Positions 1-11,334 of a DNA stretch of 64,000 nt are shown here, one piece after another. The notes beneath the pieces were generated by a model. The model did not search any database and was not told where the DNA came from. It saw only the letters and a list, made by a program, of their open reading frames with translations. How positions within the stretch are numbered: the stretch's first letter is position 1; each line of letters begins with the position of its first letter. Both the position numbers and the translations under genes were made by a program. The DNA lies in NCBI GenBank assembly GCA_034509735.1, contig JACGWO010000010.1:1116001-1180000 (forward strand), read 5' to 3'. The stretch comes from Sesamum alatum. Lineage: Eukaryota; Streptophyta; Magnoliopsida; Lamiales; Pedaliaceae.

Positions 1-365
1 GTTAGTTAGTTATATTCGATTTATTAGGTTGAAACGACAAATTCAAAATTTTAGTGTTTTTGTAAATATTTCTTTAGGATGATAAATTTTCTTTCAAATA
101 AATGCTTTGTTTATTTTTGCTTTTTACTATTTGAAAATCAAAAAATATATGTTGATGTGTATCGGAGTTCAGTAGCACCACAAGGATCGAAGTATCTTTA
201 GTGAAATTCTAAGATTAGAAGACGAAGACATTTTTCCCTTTCCTATTCCACGAGAACGTTGCAGCCAAATAAAAAAAAAAAAAAAAGTTTGAGATAAAGA
301 GAACAAGAGAGACGAAGATAAGAAGGAAAATGAATTTTTTGGCTCTAAAACAACTCTTATACTTC
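1..365. other. Intergenic DNA with a short LTR-like fragment
   Basis: I see no gene here. Positions about 160-235 resemble the beginning of the repeat family found in longer form at 13495-14190 and 59375-60195 (shared phrases around 'cagtagcacca' and 'attctaagatta'), so this is probably a truncated copy. The rest is AT-rich, with an A-run near 271-287. Confidence 0.5.
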
Positions 366-610
366 TAAGAAACTTGCTTAATAATAGCCGCATGAAAAGT
401 ATTCGAGAAGGGTATGAATATATCATAAACATTATAATAAAGCGAAATACACTCATACCATCGTGTAATTCAACAGTCAAAACACCCATTATTCAATACT
501 GGAGCGGGGTATCCTTACCACATGGAACGAGACGAACTGGCTTAGGCAAACTAAAGAGAAATAAGGACCATTTAATCATACACTCTGAAAACAAGCACCC
601 GAGTGATAAA

Positions 611-2783
611 TCAAACGTTTGAAACCTGACGAAGAACTTTTTCCATGACATGTCTAGGTTTGCACATGGCTTCCAACGTCTTAGCTTTAGGCAAGGTTAT
701 CCCAGAACCTTCATTCAAGTCAATATTCTCGACGCTCATTCTCTCCCAGTCGAAACACTGAATCAATGACCCCAAAGCTAACCCCACGAACTTCTGCGCC
801 AATCCAGCTCCCGAACAAGCTCTCCTCCCCATCCCAAACGGCAACAACTTGTGTGTCTCTACATCCATTTTCTCAAACCTGTCGGGCTTAAAGCTCAAGG
901 GGTCGTCCCACACCTCGGGGTCTCTGTATTGCCCATGCATTCACGATGATCATTGTGCACTTGGGGACATCATATCCCCCAATTTTACAATCCTCGGACG
1001 GTTCGTGTGGCACCAACATTGGAACAGAAGGGAATAACCTTAATGTCTCCAAGACTATGCAGTGAAGGTAACGTAGTTTGGGGAGATCGTGTTCTTCGAC
1101 CATGCATTCGTGTCCAACTAACGTGTCCAGTTCTTGTCTAGTCTTTTCAAGTACTTCTGGATGATTTAGTAAAAGGGACATCGCCCAATCTGTCGTTACA
1201 ACTGATGCATCCGTCCCCACGATGATCAATGCCTGTAAATCACACATGATATTTTGCTCCAATAAATCAAGATTTCATAAAATAAAAGTCACAGATAGTT
1301 ACAAAGATCGCCCTAAAATCGAAGTATCTATACTAATATAACAAATAAAACTCTGTTTTTACTCGGAGAGATTACTTACTTTGGGCACCAATTTTTTATT
1401 ATGTCAATAATATTTTTAAGTTGGTTTCTTTATTTTATTTTTTTTGAAATGTGATATTTTGGTTTATACATATATATATATATATTATTGATAATATATT
1501 TTAAAATATTAAACATATTTATTATATGCATGTAGGGATGGAGTGCCACGTCAACTAGATTACAAAAGACAATTTAGTTACAGAAAAATACAACTAATAG
1601 TCATATTTTTCGTAATAACATATCTATTAAAGACTTTGTAACATAAAATATTATTTGGAGTGTCGATATAATTAGGATAAATTACATTGACATCTCTTGA
1701 AATTAAGTCAAATTATATAAAATACTCTCTGTCTTTCAAAATTACAGCTACAACCCTTGAGGGATGTTAGTGTAATATTTTTCATGGGGTTTTTATGTAA
1801 GCTTTACCTTTAAATAGGGATTATAGTTGTAATTGCAACTATAACTTTATTCGGTGTAGCTATAATTTTTCAAAATAAAAGTATATCTTTTTGTCGTAAC
1901 ATCTAGTGGTGTCAAGGTAATTTAAGCATACAATTATTAAAGAACTTACAACTATGAGGCCAGTGATGATTTCATCTACTCAGGTTGAGATTCCTGCAAG
2001 GAAAGCAAATGATCAACCATGGTGTTCTGGCGCTCGCCGCGGCGGTGTTCTTCTCGAGCCCATTGCAACCAATCCACCGCAATATCGGAAATATCTCACC
2101 AGGATTGGAGGCGCTCGTCAACTCCAAAGCCTCCTTCGTCAAGTCCCTGAACCTCTTCGCCTCCTCATCCTCCTCCGCCTCCTGGCCGTAGTATCTCTTC
2201 CCCACCACCATTCTCATTATGTTATTAAACGTCATCTCCACAATCTTCGTCTCCAAATTCACCTTCGCGAATCCAGCGGACGAGATTTTGTATAACGCGG
2301 AAATCATGCGGTCCCTCTCGTCTCGCCTGATGGATAAAAACGAGGCGAGACGAGTCGGGGCGAATACTTCAAGATCGCACAACTTTCGCAGGCTTCGCCA
2401 GTGGTCCCCGTACCGGGGCCCGATTACGCTGGTGGCTCTGAACCCGAGTAACCGCCGGTCCACAGACGGCTGAGGGCGGTTGGCCAAGACAATGTCGTAC
2501 TTGGTGAAACATTCCTCCACCAGGGAGGAGGAGGACACCACCACCACGAGGCGGGACCCGAACCAGACGGAGAATATGGGTCCCAGTTTCTGGGAGAAGT
2601 CGTATAGTGTTCTATGGAGGAGATTTTTCATGAGATGAACGTGGCCGATCATCGGCAGCCAACCCGGCGGGCTCGGCGGCAGCTTAATCAGGCTGCGCTT
2701 GTCTGCGAATTAGAAAGAATTCTGTAAACCATGAAGATGGCGAAGGTGAGAGCGAGAGCTGAATATAACATTTCAGCTTCCAT
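611..2783 (-). pseudogene. CYP81Q-like cytochrome P450, copy A (decayed)
   Basis: The two-exon structure matches intact copy B: exon 1 about 1950-2783 and exon 2 about 611-1232, with donor GTAAGT and acceptor TTTACAG conserved. The ATG at 2783 opens the same N-terminal anchor as copy B, but a missing base near 2702 shifts the frame and gives a TGA right after. Near 2058 about 55 bp present in copy B are deleted. About 7 bp are missing near 1977, and 2 bp near 925 shift the frame just before the K-helix-to-haem segment. The haem loop near residue 'GMGRRACSG' also reads CSG instead of CPG, and the I-helix has V-G-T-D in place of A-G-T-D. No full-length P450 can be made. Some exon 1 residues look closer to my memory of sesame CYP81Q1 than copy B does, but I cannot confirm this without alignment. 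Confidence 0.88.
1676..1924. mobile_element. MITE in the intron of P450 copy A
   Basis: The ends are imperfect inverted repeats (taaattacattgacatc at the left, and its near complement at the right near 1909-1924). The same family recurs at 9763-10015 in opposite orientation. Copy B lacks it at the matching place (about 4711-4733), so the insertion came after the tandem duplication. Confidence 0.7.
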
Positions 2784-2860
2784 GTTGGCTGAAAAAGCGT
2801 GTCTTTGAGTATCTCTGATGGATGTATGAGGTGATGAGAAATCGCTAGTGGAGTGATGCT

Positions 2861-2870
2861 ATTTATATAG
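2861..2870 (-). promoter_or_regulatory. TATA box of P450 copy A
   Basis: CTATATAAAT on the minus strand lies about 80 bp upstream of the copy A start codon. It sits at the equivalent place to the copy B box at 5701-5710, in strongly conserved promoter sequence. Confidence 0.6.
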
Positions 2871-3400
2871 AAAGTGGGATTTTGGTTAGGTTGACGTCGT
2901 TTTCATAGTCAGCAGAATTTGTAGGAAAGTGACAAATCTCAGTTCAAATCAAGTATGCTGTTTCTTGAGTATCGATGAATTTGAATGTGAATCTATGCAT
3001 TTTTGGTTTTCTTGCCTTGGTAAAGTTAAAATTAAAATTTGATTTTTGTGGAAAAAGAGTATTTGAAGACATTGTGCTTAAAAGTAATAATTTTCTAGTA
3101 TACTAACTTGTAATTTGCATTTATAGGACGTACAAGGTATCTAAGAAACTTGCTTAATAATAGTTACCCACACGGAAAGTATTCAAACAGGTTATGATTA
3201 TATCATAATTAATACAATATTATAAAGTATATAAAATGCTCATATCATCGTATTATTCAATAGTTATACCCTACTGAGATAGGCACCCATTATTCAATAC
3301 TAGGGATATCTTTACCACGTGGAACTAGACGAACTGGGCTGGGGAAACTAAAGGAGGATCATTCAATCATAACACTCTGCAACATGCACCCGTTGATAAA

Positions 3401-5635
3401 TCAAACGTTGGAAACCTGACGAAGAACTTTTTCCATGACATGTCGAGGTTTGCACATGGCTTCCAACGTCGTAGCTTTAGGCAAGGTTATCCTAGAAGCA
3501 CCTTCCTTCAAGTCAATTTTCTCGGCACTAATTCTCTCCCAGTCGAAGCACTGGATCAGCGATGCCAAAGCCAATCCCACGAACTTCTTCGCCAATCCAG
3601 CTCCGGGACAACCTCTCCTGCCCATCCCAAATGGCAACAACTTGTGTGTCTCCACCTCCAATGTCTCAAACCTGTCGGGCTTAAAGCTCATGGGGTCGTC
3701 CCACACCTTGGGGTCTCTGTGTATTGCCCATGCATTCACGATGATCATTGTGCCCTTGGGGACGTTGTATCCCCCAATATTACAGTCCTCCGACGGTTCG
3801 TGTGGCACCAACGTTGGAACAGAAGGGAATAACCTTAAGGTCTCCAAGATTATGTAGTGAAGGTAACGTAGTTTGGGGAGATCGTCTTCTTCGACCATGC
3901 GTTCATGTCCTACCAGCGTGTCCAGTTCTTGTCTAGCCTTTTCAAGTACTTTGGGATGATTTAGTAAAAGAGACATCGCCCATTCTGTAGTTACAACGGA
4001 TGCATCCGTCCCCGCGATTATCAATGACTGTAAATTGCACATGATTTTTTGCTAAAGTACATCAAGATTTCATAAAGTAAAAGATAAGAGATAATCACAC
4101 ACTTGAAGTATATTACAAAAGACAATTTAGTCATAGAAAAATATAATTGATAGTCATATTTTATGTTATAAATTCTCTGTTAAAGACTTTGTAACATAAA
4201 TGGTTAATTGTAATTTTCGTCCTGTAATTATAGGCATTTGGCGTTTTGGTCCTTTAAATTTCTAGGGTAGCAAAATAGTCCTTTAACTTTTTAATTTTCA
4301 CGATTTTCGTCCTTTGGTCGTCGGATTTTGTAAAACTCGCAGAAATAATGGTACGCGATTCACACGTGAGGCTTTTAAACTCGCCGGAAGAAGGGGCAAT
4401 GCCTGAATGTGGTATCACTCAAGAAGACAATCAACCTCATCGCGTGCCATTATTCCGAAAATTTTAAAAAATCTAGCGACCAGAGAACGAAAATCGCAAA
4501 AATTGAAAAGTTAAAAGACTATTTTGCTACCCTAGAAACTTAAAGGATCAAAAAACCAAATACATATAATTACAGGATGGAAGATGCAATTAACTGAAAA
4601 GTTAAAGGACTATTTTGCTACCCTAAAAACTTAAAGGACCAAAACACCGAATACCTATAATTACAGGACAAAAATTGCAATTAACCCTAACATAAAATAT
4701 TATTTCGCAAGTGTCAATATAACTATTGAAGAACTTACAATTATGAGGCCAGTGATGATTTCATCAGTGTAGTAGTCAGGTTGAGATTCCTGCAAGGAAA
4801 GCAAATGACCAACCATGGTGTTCTGGCGCTCGCCGCGTCGGTGTTCGTCCAGCAGCCCTTGCATGATCTCATCCGTCTTCCGCGAGTGAACGGGCAGCTG
4901 CTTCTCGAACCCATTGCACCCAATCCACCGCAATATCGGAAATATCTCAGCAAGATTGAAGGTGTTCATCAACTCCAAAGCCTCCTTCGTCATGTCCCGG
5001 AACCTCTTGGCCTCCTCCTCGTCCTCCGCCTCCTCCCCATAGTATCTTTTCCCCGCCAACATCCTCATTAAGTTATTAAACGTCAGCTCCGCAATCTTCG
5101 CCTCCAAATTCACCTTCGCCAAACCGGCCGACGAGATTTTGTATAACCCGGAAATCATGCGCTCCCTCTCGTCTCGTCTGATGGATAAGAAGGAGGCGAG
5201 ACGGGTCGGGGCGAATACTTCAAGATCGCACAACTTTCGCAGGTTGCGCCAGTGGTCCCCGTAAGGGGCCCCGATTACGCTGATGGTGCTGGCCCCGAGT
5301 GATCGCAGGTCCAGATGGAGGTCAGGGCGGTTGGCCAAGACAATGTCGTACTTGGTGAAACATTCCTCCACCAGGGAGGAGGAGGACACCACCACCACGA
5401 GGCGGGACCCGAACCAGACGGAGAATATGGATCCCAGTTTCTGGGAGCAGTCGTATAGTGTTCTATGGAGTGGATTTTTTATGAGATGAAGGTGGCCGAT
5501 AATCGGCAGCCAACCAGGCGGGCTCGGCGGCAGATTGATCAGGCTGCGCTTGTTCTGTGAATTTGAAAGAATTCTGTGAACCATGATTATGGCGAAGGTG
5601 AGAGCGAGAGCTGAATACAGCATTTCAGCTTCCAT
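3401..5635 (-). CDS. CYP81Q-like cytochrome P450, copy B (intact)
   Basis: Exon 1 is 4739-5635 (299 codons) and exon 2 is 3401-4027 (208 codons plus stop); the phase-0 intron has GTAAGT and TTTACAG ends. The 507-aa product has an N-terminal ER anchor (residues 1-22), a proline-rich hinge ([10 protein letters not shown], 35-44), the I-helix A-G-T-D-A-S (304-309), ExxR (361-364), FKPDRF, and the haem loop FGMGRRGC (432-439) with ligand Cys439. CYP81Q enzymes such as sesame piperitol/sesamin synthase form methylenedioxy bridges on lignans at the ER, using a P450 reductase. The Ala at 308 replaces the usual I-helix Thr, which fits CYP81Q. Length and sequence fit that subfamily, but I cannot tell whether this is the sesamin synthase itself or a paralogue with another substrate. 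Its neighbour copy A is a dead duplicate. Confidence 0.9.
4201..4687. mobile_element. Mutator-like MITE in the intron of P450 copy B
   Basis: A 487-bp foldback element. The left end (ggttaattgtaattttcgtc) and right end are inverted repeats of roughly 120 bp, and the right arm is partly duplicated in tandem (about 4505-4595 and 4596-4687). A perfect 9-bp target duplication, TAACATAAA, flanks it at 4192-4200 and 4688-4696. The intact single target is still visible in copy A at 1639-1647. A 9-bp duplication is typical of Mutator-like elements. Confidence 0.92.
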
Positions 5636-5700
5636 GTTGGCTAGAAAAGCGTGGCTTTGAGTATGTGTGAGTTGATGAGAAATTGCTACTCAAGTGATGC

Positions 5701-5710
5701 TATTTATATA
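5701..5710 (-). promoter_or_regulatory. TATA box of P450 copy B
   Basis: TATATAAATA on the minus strand, about 66 bp upstream of the start codon, predicts transcription starting near 5670. The surrounding 250 bp are conserved with the promoter of copy A. Confidence 0.65.
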
Positions 5711-5937
5711 GAAAGCGGAGTTTGGTAGGTTGATGTCGTTTTCATAGTCTGCAGAATTTATAGGATATTGACAAATGTCAGTACAAATCAAGTATGCTAT
5801 TTCTTGAGTGTTGATGAATTTGAACGGGAATCTATGCATTTTCTGTTTTCTTGCCTTCGATAAAGTAAGAATTTAAAATTTTGATTTTTGTGGAAAAAGC
5901 GTGTTTGCAGACGTTGTAGTACTGAAATATAGACTTA

Positions 5938-6660
5938 GAGGTTACCCATTGATTCAGGTGGATGGGGGTTTCGGTTTGGGTCATATAGTCTAATGTGCCA
6001 AAGATGTGCACAAGCCAAGTAGAAGTTCAGCTCAACGAAAGTCCAAAGAAACACGCCATCCAAAGAGAAGGGACCTCCGATGTAGATCCTCGAGGAATTC
6101 GTTAAGCGGGGAGGCACAAAGAAAATTCCTAAAGGCTCATTAAAAGCCCAAGGAAGAGGCTAGCGTGGCGGCCACCTGGATGCCAACACATCCACATGCA
6201 CAAGTGGCAGGATGCTAGACAAACAACTTGGAGGGGTGATGGCCATGTGGCTGCCAAAAACTGCCAAGGATTTAGATAGGTTGTTCATCTCGTTTCAACT
6301 ACCACGTAGGAATTTGGGGGCTTATCATGCGAGAAGGCTTATCTTTTTTGGGGATAAAGCTCCTCTCCAGATATGCCAGAGCTTATCCCTCAACACCCGT
6401 CTTCCCGAGTCTTGAAGGGACTGCGTTCTTTCAGTCAGCACCGGGCGAAGGCTATAAAAAAGACCTCCTCGCCCAAATAAAAGGGTAACAGATTTCACAA
6501 TACTTACACGCATAAAAAAAATTATTATTCGAAATATTCTAGCACTAATTTCTATTACGCTTTTCTCAATTCAGTTCTTATTTCATCATTGTTTACTAAT
6601 TTGAACGTTAGAGTGTTAACATACTTCTTTGCAGGTACTCGTTTTAAGACTTGTGAGAAA
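5938..6660 (+). mobile_element. LTR-retrotransposon fragment (LTR plus leader)
   Basis: Moderately GC-rich non-coding DNA with an LTR-like layout: a TATA signal (ggctataaaaaagacc, about 6450), AATAAA-like sequence just after, then an AT-rich leader ending in 'gagtgttaacatacttctttgcaggt'. That ending resembles the one at 59180-59210 and typical Ty3/gypsy leaders. No gag or pol reading frame follows. Confidence 0.5.
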
Positions 6661-7479
6661 ATAGGCACAAATCTCAATTTGGACGTATTCAGATGAGCAA
6701 CTTTTTGCTCACACTAATAGAAAATTATGTATTAATTAAAGTTAATAGTCGTGTTTTGAATTTTCAGATTAGTTAATGAATGATGATATTAGTTTTAGAT
6801 CAAGAAGCGCATGGAAGGACCTAAATATTATTGAGAAAAGGGAAGATCATTCATGTTTGCAGGTAATCTTGAAATAAGTTTCTTATCTTTAGGGAAGTTT
6901 GTTGGAGTAATTTTTTTATTATACTTTCAGGTCATATATTAATGTTATATATTGGCGCATTTCTTTTTTAAATTTAAATAATATAATAAAATAAAATTAT
7001 ATAATATAAAAGTGAGGAGTATACAATACATGGGTAGGTGTGACCGGTAAGAAAGTGAGGATGACTCGCAATTTTCTTGACGTCTCAAAACTCTCCAATT
7101 AATAATTAAGTTCTGATTTTGATTTTCATTAATATAAGCATAATTTTCCCTTTTATGTATTAAGATGTATACCTGATTTAGCATTTATTAGCTGTTCCGG
7201 TTATGAGTCCGATCTATGTGATATTCTTTGTTTTTTTTATCTTAATACTAACTTTTATATTTAATTTAGAGCCAATATTGTAATATTGAATTAATTACTT
7301 TAATATATTAACCCATTATTGATCCTACAGAGCTCTAACTATGCCACGTCAATTTACAACCACGTAGTCCAGTGGTAGTAGTTCATGATTTATTTTTTTT
7401 TTCATAATAATTACAATTTCAAAATTTTGAATTATGAATTTTATTGTAGTAATTGATTAAATCATATATGCCGATAAAT
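6661..7479. other. AT-rich intergenic DNA
   Basis: No gene seen. Around 7362-7395 a short stretch (tagtccagtggtagtagttc) looks like a tRNA box A and may be a truncated SINE head, but no box B follows. Confidence 0.4.
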
Positions 7480-8095
7480 CGATACTATATAGAGACGACA
7501 ATGGGTCAGGGTTTGCCCGATCAGAGCCCATCCCACTTTTGATGGGTTTTGAAATCTTAAACAGGTCTTTGAGGGGGATTCGAATTTTAGTGGATTGGAC
7601 TCGAAGTCGCCCCTTTTGATCCGGGTAGAAAATAGCGACATTCACAGAGGTCTCTGGTAACGATCTTCCTGGAGGTCTAAGATAGCGATCTCCTGTGTTC
7701 ACCCAAATGTTATATAGTCCCTGAGAAGAGAGAAGCATGTTAGGCTAGCCGGGATAGTTCTCAACGGAGACCCTTCGATGCTTAAGTCAACCCAAGATCG
7801 AGATGATAATATGTGATCTCAAGTAGTAAATAAGGTAGAAAGTAACGAATAAGTGTTTTCATAGATAAGGCATGGAAGGTGTATTTATAGGCCAAATGTG
7901 CCCGCTTGCCTGGTCCACGTGGGATCATCTCAATGCATGAGTTGTCCCAGAATCCATGGTCTAGATTCTGGGTCCATGAAGCGGGTCTCTGGTCCGGGTT
8001 GGATTGTGTGGCCCGACCCGACTAGATTGTGCACGGATCCTGAGTCCAGTATGCAATTTTGGCCCCTTTTTCAGGGTTATTTTTGTCTTTTCTAG
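7480..8095 (+). mobile_element. Solo-LTR-like fragment, family T
   Basis: This shares an ordered set of motifs with 26395-26835: 'taagtcaac..gagatcg', a TATA-like 'ggtgtatttatagg', 'gtgcccgcttgcctggtccacgt', and 'gacccgac'. The TATA followed by a GC-richer stretch suggests an LTR. No coding domain is attached. Confidence 0.5.
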
Positions 8096-9762
8096 AGAAA
8101 TGGGGTACATCACTATCACCTCTAAATTTTTGTTATATATTTTATGTATTTATATAAAATAGATTTGTACGAATTTATAAAAAATATGTATAGATTATTT
8201 ATACTTATATATAATACATAAACTTAATATTTTTATAAATTGAAAATAGTGATATAAATAATTTATAAAAGTTTTAATGTTTATATAAGTAACTCGTATT
8301 ATAAATTTTTTAATATTTCAATGCCTAAAACATGTAAATATATTTACAAAAAAATATTAACCTTTTAATAATATTATTATCTCATAATTATGAAGTTATG
8401 GTAGAATTATTTTTTAAAAAATTATTTTTTTAATATTTTAATAATATTAATCTGGTCTATTGAGTCGATCGACTCCAATCCTAAAGGTCCGAATCTGGGT
8501 CTAAAATACTTTAGACAAGACAGATCTCGAATTTCGACAAACCCACCACAAAATTGCCCTATTGTCATCTCTAGCATTAAAGTATTATTATAAACCTTAG
8601 TGAAGTAAAAGTTTTTTTTAATCAATAGTAGCTATGACACAAATGAACATCCCATTGACGGAGTAACTCTAATGTTCGCTATCAAGAATGAATTGCTACT
8701 CCAAAGCATTACCTAAGTGAAAATTTTATGTAATCTTAAATATTTATTCAGATGATAAAGATAAATATTCAAATTAAAATTGTGAGTTCAAATTCGATAA
8801 ATACAAATTTAAGTTTACTTCATCATAGTTTAATAGTTTTTTTTTTTTTTTTTTTAAGATGTGTATTTTGATTAATTATTATTCATTAACTCCATAACTG
8901 TAAAGAAAATCTCAAGGCATTTTTGTAGTCCAGGAAAGCCCAAGAGGCTGAGGCCCAAGACCCTGTGGGCTATGGAGTATGGGCCTCTGGATATACACAT
9001 GCAAGATAATGGGGTCAAGTTTACACTTTTGACCCCTGAAAAATGTAAAATAACAAGGTCCACACATGATGGGGTCAAATGGAAGATTTGGCATGAAAAA
9101 AACAAGTTAATTTAGTGAAAACATAATTATACTTTCTTGATTAAAACAGAAAGAAATTATTTATAAGCACCTTGGACAAACGACTCCATTACTATTAGAG
9201 TACAGACTCAAGCCACCTTTGAAAAAATCGAGAATTAACATTGATCCTCCTATAAAAGAATAAATAAACTGAAGTATTCATGACACAAAAGACATAGTAG
9301 AAATAATATTAATTTTCGGGTGGTTCGTATAATTTTTCCTATGTGTATGATTAAGTATGGATGTCCTTTTAATGGGTATGAAATATAATTAGCATATTGG
9401 GAGCAGGTGTCATTGTCTCATTATTATTATTATTATTGATAATCATTCGAGTAAAAATAAAAGTAGTATTAGTGGGAAATAAGAGATGTGAGTGGGATAA
9501 ATATTTATTTAATATTTATATATATATATCCAAAAACGAATATTGGCATCTAATTGGTATCCAAGAACTACTTTTTTGTTTGCTATATTGCTTTTCACTA
9601 ATAATGGTAGAGCAATGACAAGCAAAGCCAAGGACCCCATTTGCAAATAACACAAAGTTGTAAGCCCACAACTCCACACCAACATTGTGTGCTTTGTGTG
9701 TTTTTAGGGATTTGTAAATTAGTCATCATGCTCAAACTTAAGTGCATTACATAAAATTAAAA
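8096..9762. other. AT-rich intergenic DNA without a supported gene
   Basis: About 8100-8450 is extremely AT-rich. Positions 8880-9105 are less AT-rich and contain several GGGCC/GCCCA motifs and 'ggggtcaa' repeated as near-inverted copies (9012-9035 and 9070-9080). No open frame with a recognisable protein was found on either strand. Confidence 0.4.
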
Positions 9763-10015
9763 ATAAATTACATTGATATTCCATAAAGTTAAGTTAAAAT
9801 ACATAAATATTCTTTATTTTTTGTAAAATTATAATTACACCTCTAAAATTATAATTGTGATTACAACTATACCCCATATTTAAAAGTAAAACTTACATAA
9901 ACATCCCCTAAAATATATTACACAAACACCCCTTAAGAATTTAACTGTAATTTTACAAAAGGTATAGAGTATTTGTACAATTCGACTTAACCTCAAAATG
10001 TGTCAATGTAACTTA
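9763..10015. mobile_element. MITE, same family as the one at 1676-1924
   Basis: The ends 'aaattacattgatatt' and, inverted, 'aatgtgtcaatgtaactt' form terminal inverted repeats. The internal phrases around 'ttacaactatacccc' and 'aaacttacataaacatcccc' match the intronic element of P450 copy A in reverse orientation. Confidence 0.65.
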
Positions 10016-10803
10016 TTCTAAATTAACTTATTTTTCATGTATTTCATTTACGACACAACCAACACAATAATCCGAATTATATCATTTTTTTGGGTATAGC
10101 TCAGTGATTTGGATTAAAAGTCTTATGTGGAATTCTGGGTATAGAAAAAAATGAAAAATAAAATAATCCCAAAAGATATATATATCTAAGAGGGCTTATG
10201 CTTTTTCCATTTTGGCTATATTCCTTTGAGAGGTTGTTAGGCTGATCAACCCCCCATCGCATTTAATGTACACCAATAATTTTATTTCTCGTACACCCAA
10301 AAAAATAGAAAAAAAATTAATATATATTATATATATATACACATATACACAATTACAAGAGAGAAGAAGAGGTTGAGAAAGAAAGAAAAGAAATGGGCCA
10401 TGAGAGAGTGTAGTAGTCATAGACAAGGGTCCACAACGCCGACCTATCTTCCAAATAGACTGCCACGCGGCCCACAAGACCAAGGCTCAAACAACCGTCC
10501 AATATGGGAGTACTCGTATCAGAGGGCCTTTACCTCAACAAAAATCATTACCAGACAAAAGAAACGAATATGATTGGCCAGGCGGTCTTCTGATTACCAG
10601 AAAAAATTAAATAAAATAAAGACTTAACAGGTATTAATTTTGAGATTAGCATCTCTCTAATCAATGTCTGAAACACTTAAATCTGCTAATGATAGAACTT
10701 TGTGGGTGGGTGGGTGTACATGCACCCAGTCATCGCATTCGTATTATTACCATTTGTGATAATACCTAAAGGTGGGTGCAATTTTGAAGTATTAAGATTA
10801 ATA
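10016..10803. other. Intergenic DNA, no gene supported
   Basis: Around 10088-10110 a tRNA box A-like string (tatagctcagtgattt) occurs without a partner box B. Positions 10370-10560 are less AT-rich and contain TGGGCC/GGCCCA motifs; the small open frame there matches no family I recognise. Confidence 0.35.
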
Positions 10804-10966
10804 TGACATGTAGTTGTAAATTATATGAGTGTAAATTGTTGGAAAATGGTGAATATAAATTAAAGAATAAATCGTGACAAATGATTAGTTATGATGTGTG
10901 ACACATAACAAGCTCGTGATAGCTTATGACAACTCGTGACACGTAGTTGTAAATTATATGAGTGTA
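10804..10966 (+). mobile_element. Truncated copia LTR fragment between 30-bp direct repeats
   Basis: Positions about 10837-10945 match the first ~115 bp of the copia LTR at 28020 (tgttggaaaatggtgaat, then cgtgacaaatgatt, then gtgacacataac), with substitutions. Near-identical flanking copies of 'gtagttgtaaattatatgag' start at about 10812 and 10944, so the fragment lies inside a duplicated host segment. Confidence 0.75.
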
Positions 10967-11334
10967 AAATACAAGATAATAATTTTATTATTTTTTCTTT
11001 TTTTTCTTTTTCATGATTGGTACATTAGCGATTATATTTTATTAAAATTCAATGAGAAAAGATCAAAGTTGACAAGTTTTTCTTGGACGGTTGCCTCCCC
11101 CTAGGGGGTGGGGTGGGGTGGGGCGGAGGTTTATCACTGTGTGGCAACTTTTATTCATACACGAGTTTATTTTTTTATTATAAATACAATGTACACTGTA
11201 CAGTAAAAAATTATCATCGTAGACAATTAGTAAGAGACAATAAAGAACGAGTTAATTGTTATTAAGAAGTGAATTATGAGAAGAGAATGGAGATTACAAA
11301 TCCTCCCTCCTTAATCTTTTGGGACTTAATTTTA

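Larger units (their letters stand above)
366..5930. repeat. Tandem segmental duplication carrying two CYP81Q-like genes
   Basis: Two units of about 2.7-2.8 kb lie head to tail: 366 to about 3085, and 3140 to about 5930. Homology covers the 3' flank (both start near 'aagaaacttgcttaataata'), both exons, non-transposon intron sequence and about 300 bp of promoter including the TATA box. The break between units lies near 3085-3140. The unit therefore includes its own promoter, so both copies were probably expressed at first. Exons differ by scattered substitutions and, in the first unit, indels. Confidence 0.9.

Noticed and set aside
169..622. Open frames on both strands upstream of P450 copy A
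   Set aside because: They fall in a repeat fragment and the P450 3' flank, with no domain or codon pattern of a gene.
7362..7395. tRNA gene candidate
   Set aside because: Only a box A-like string is present; there is no box B and no cloverleaf. No convincing functional tRNA was found in the window.
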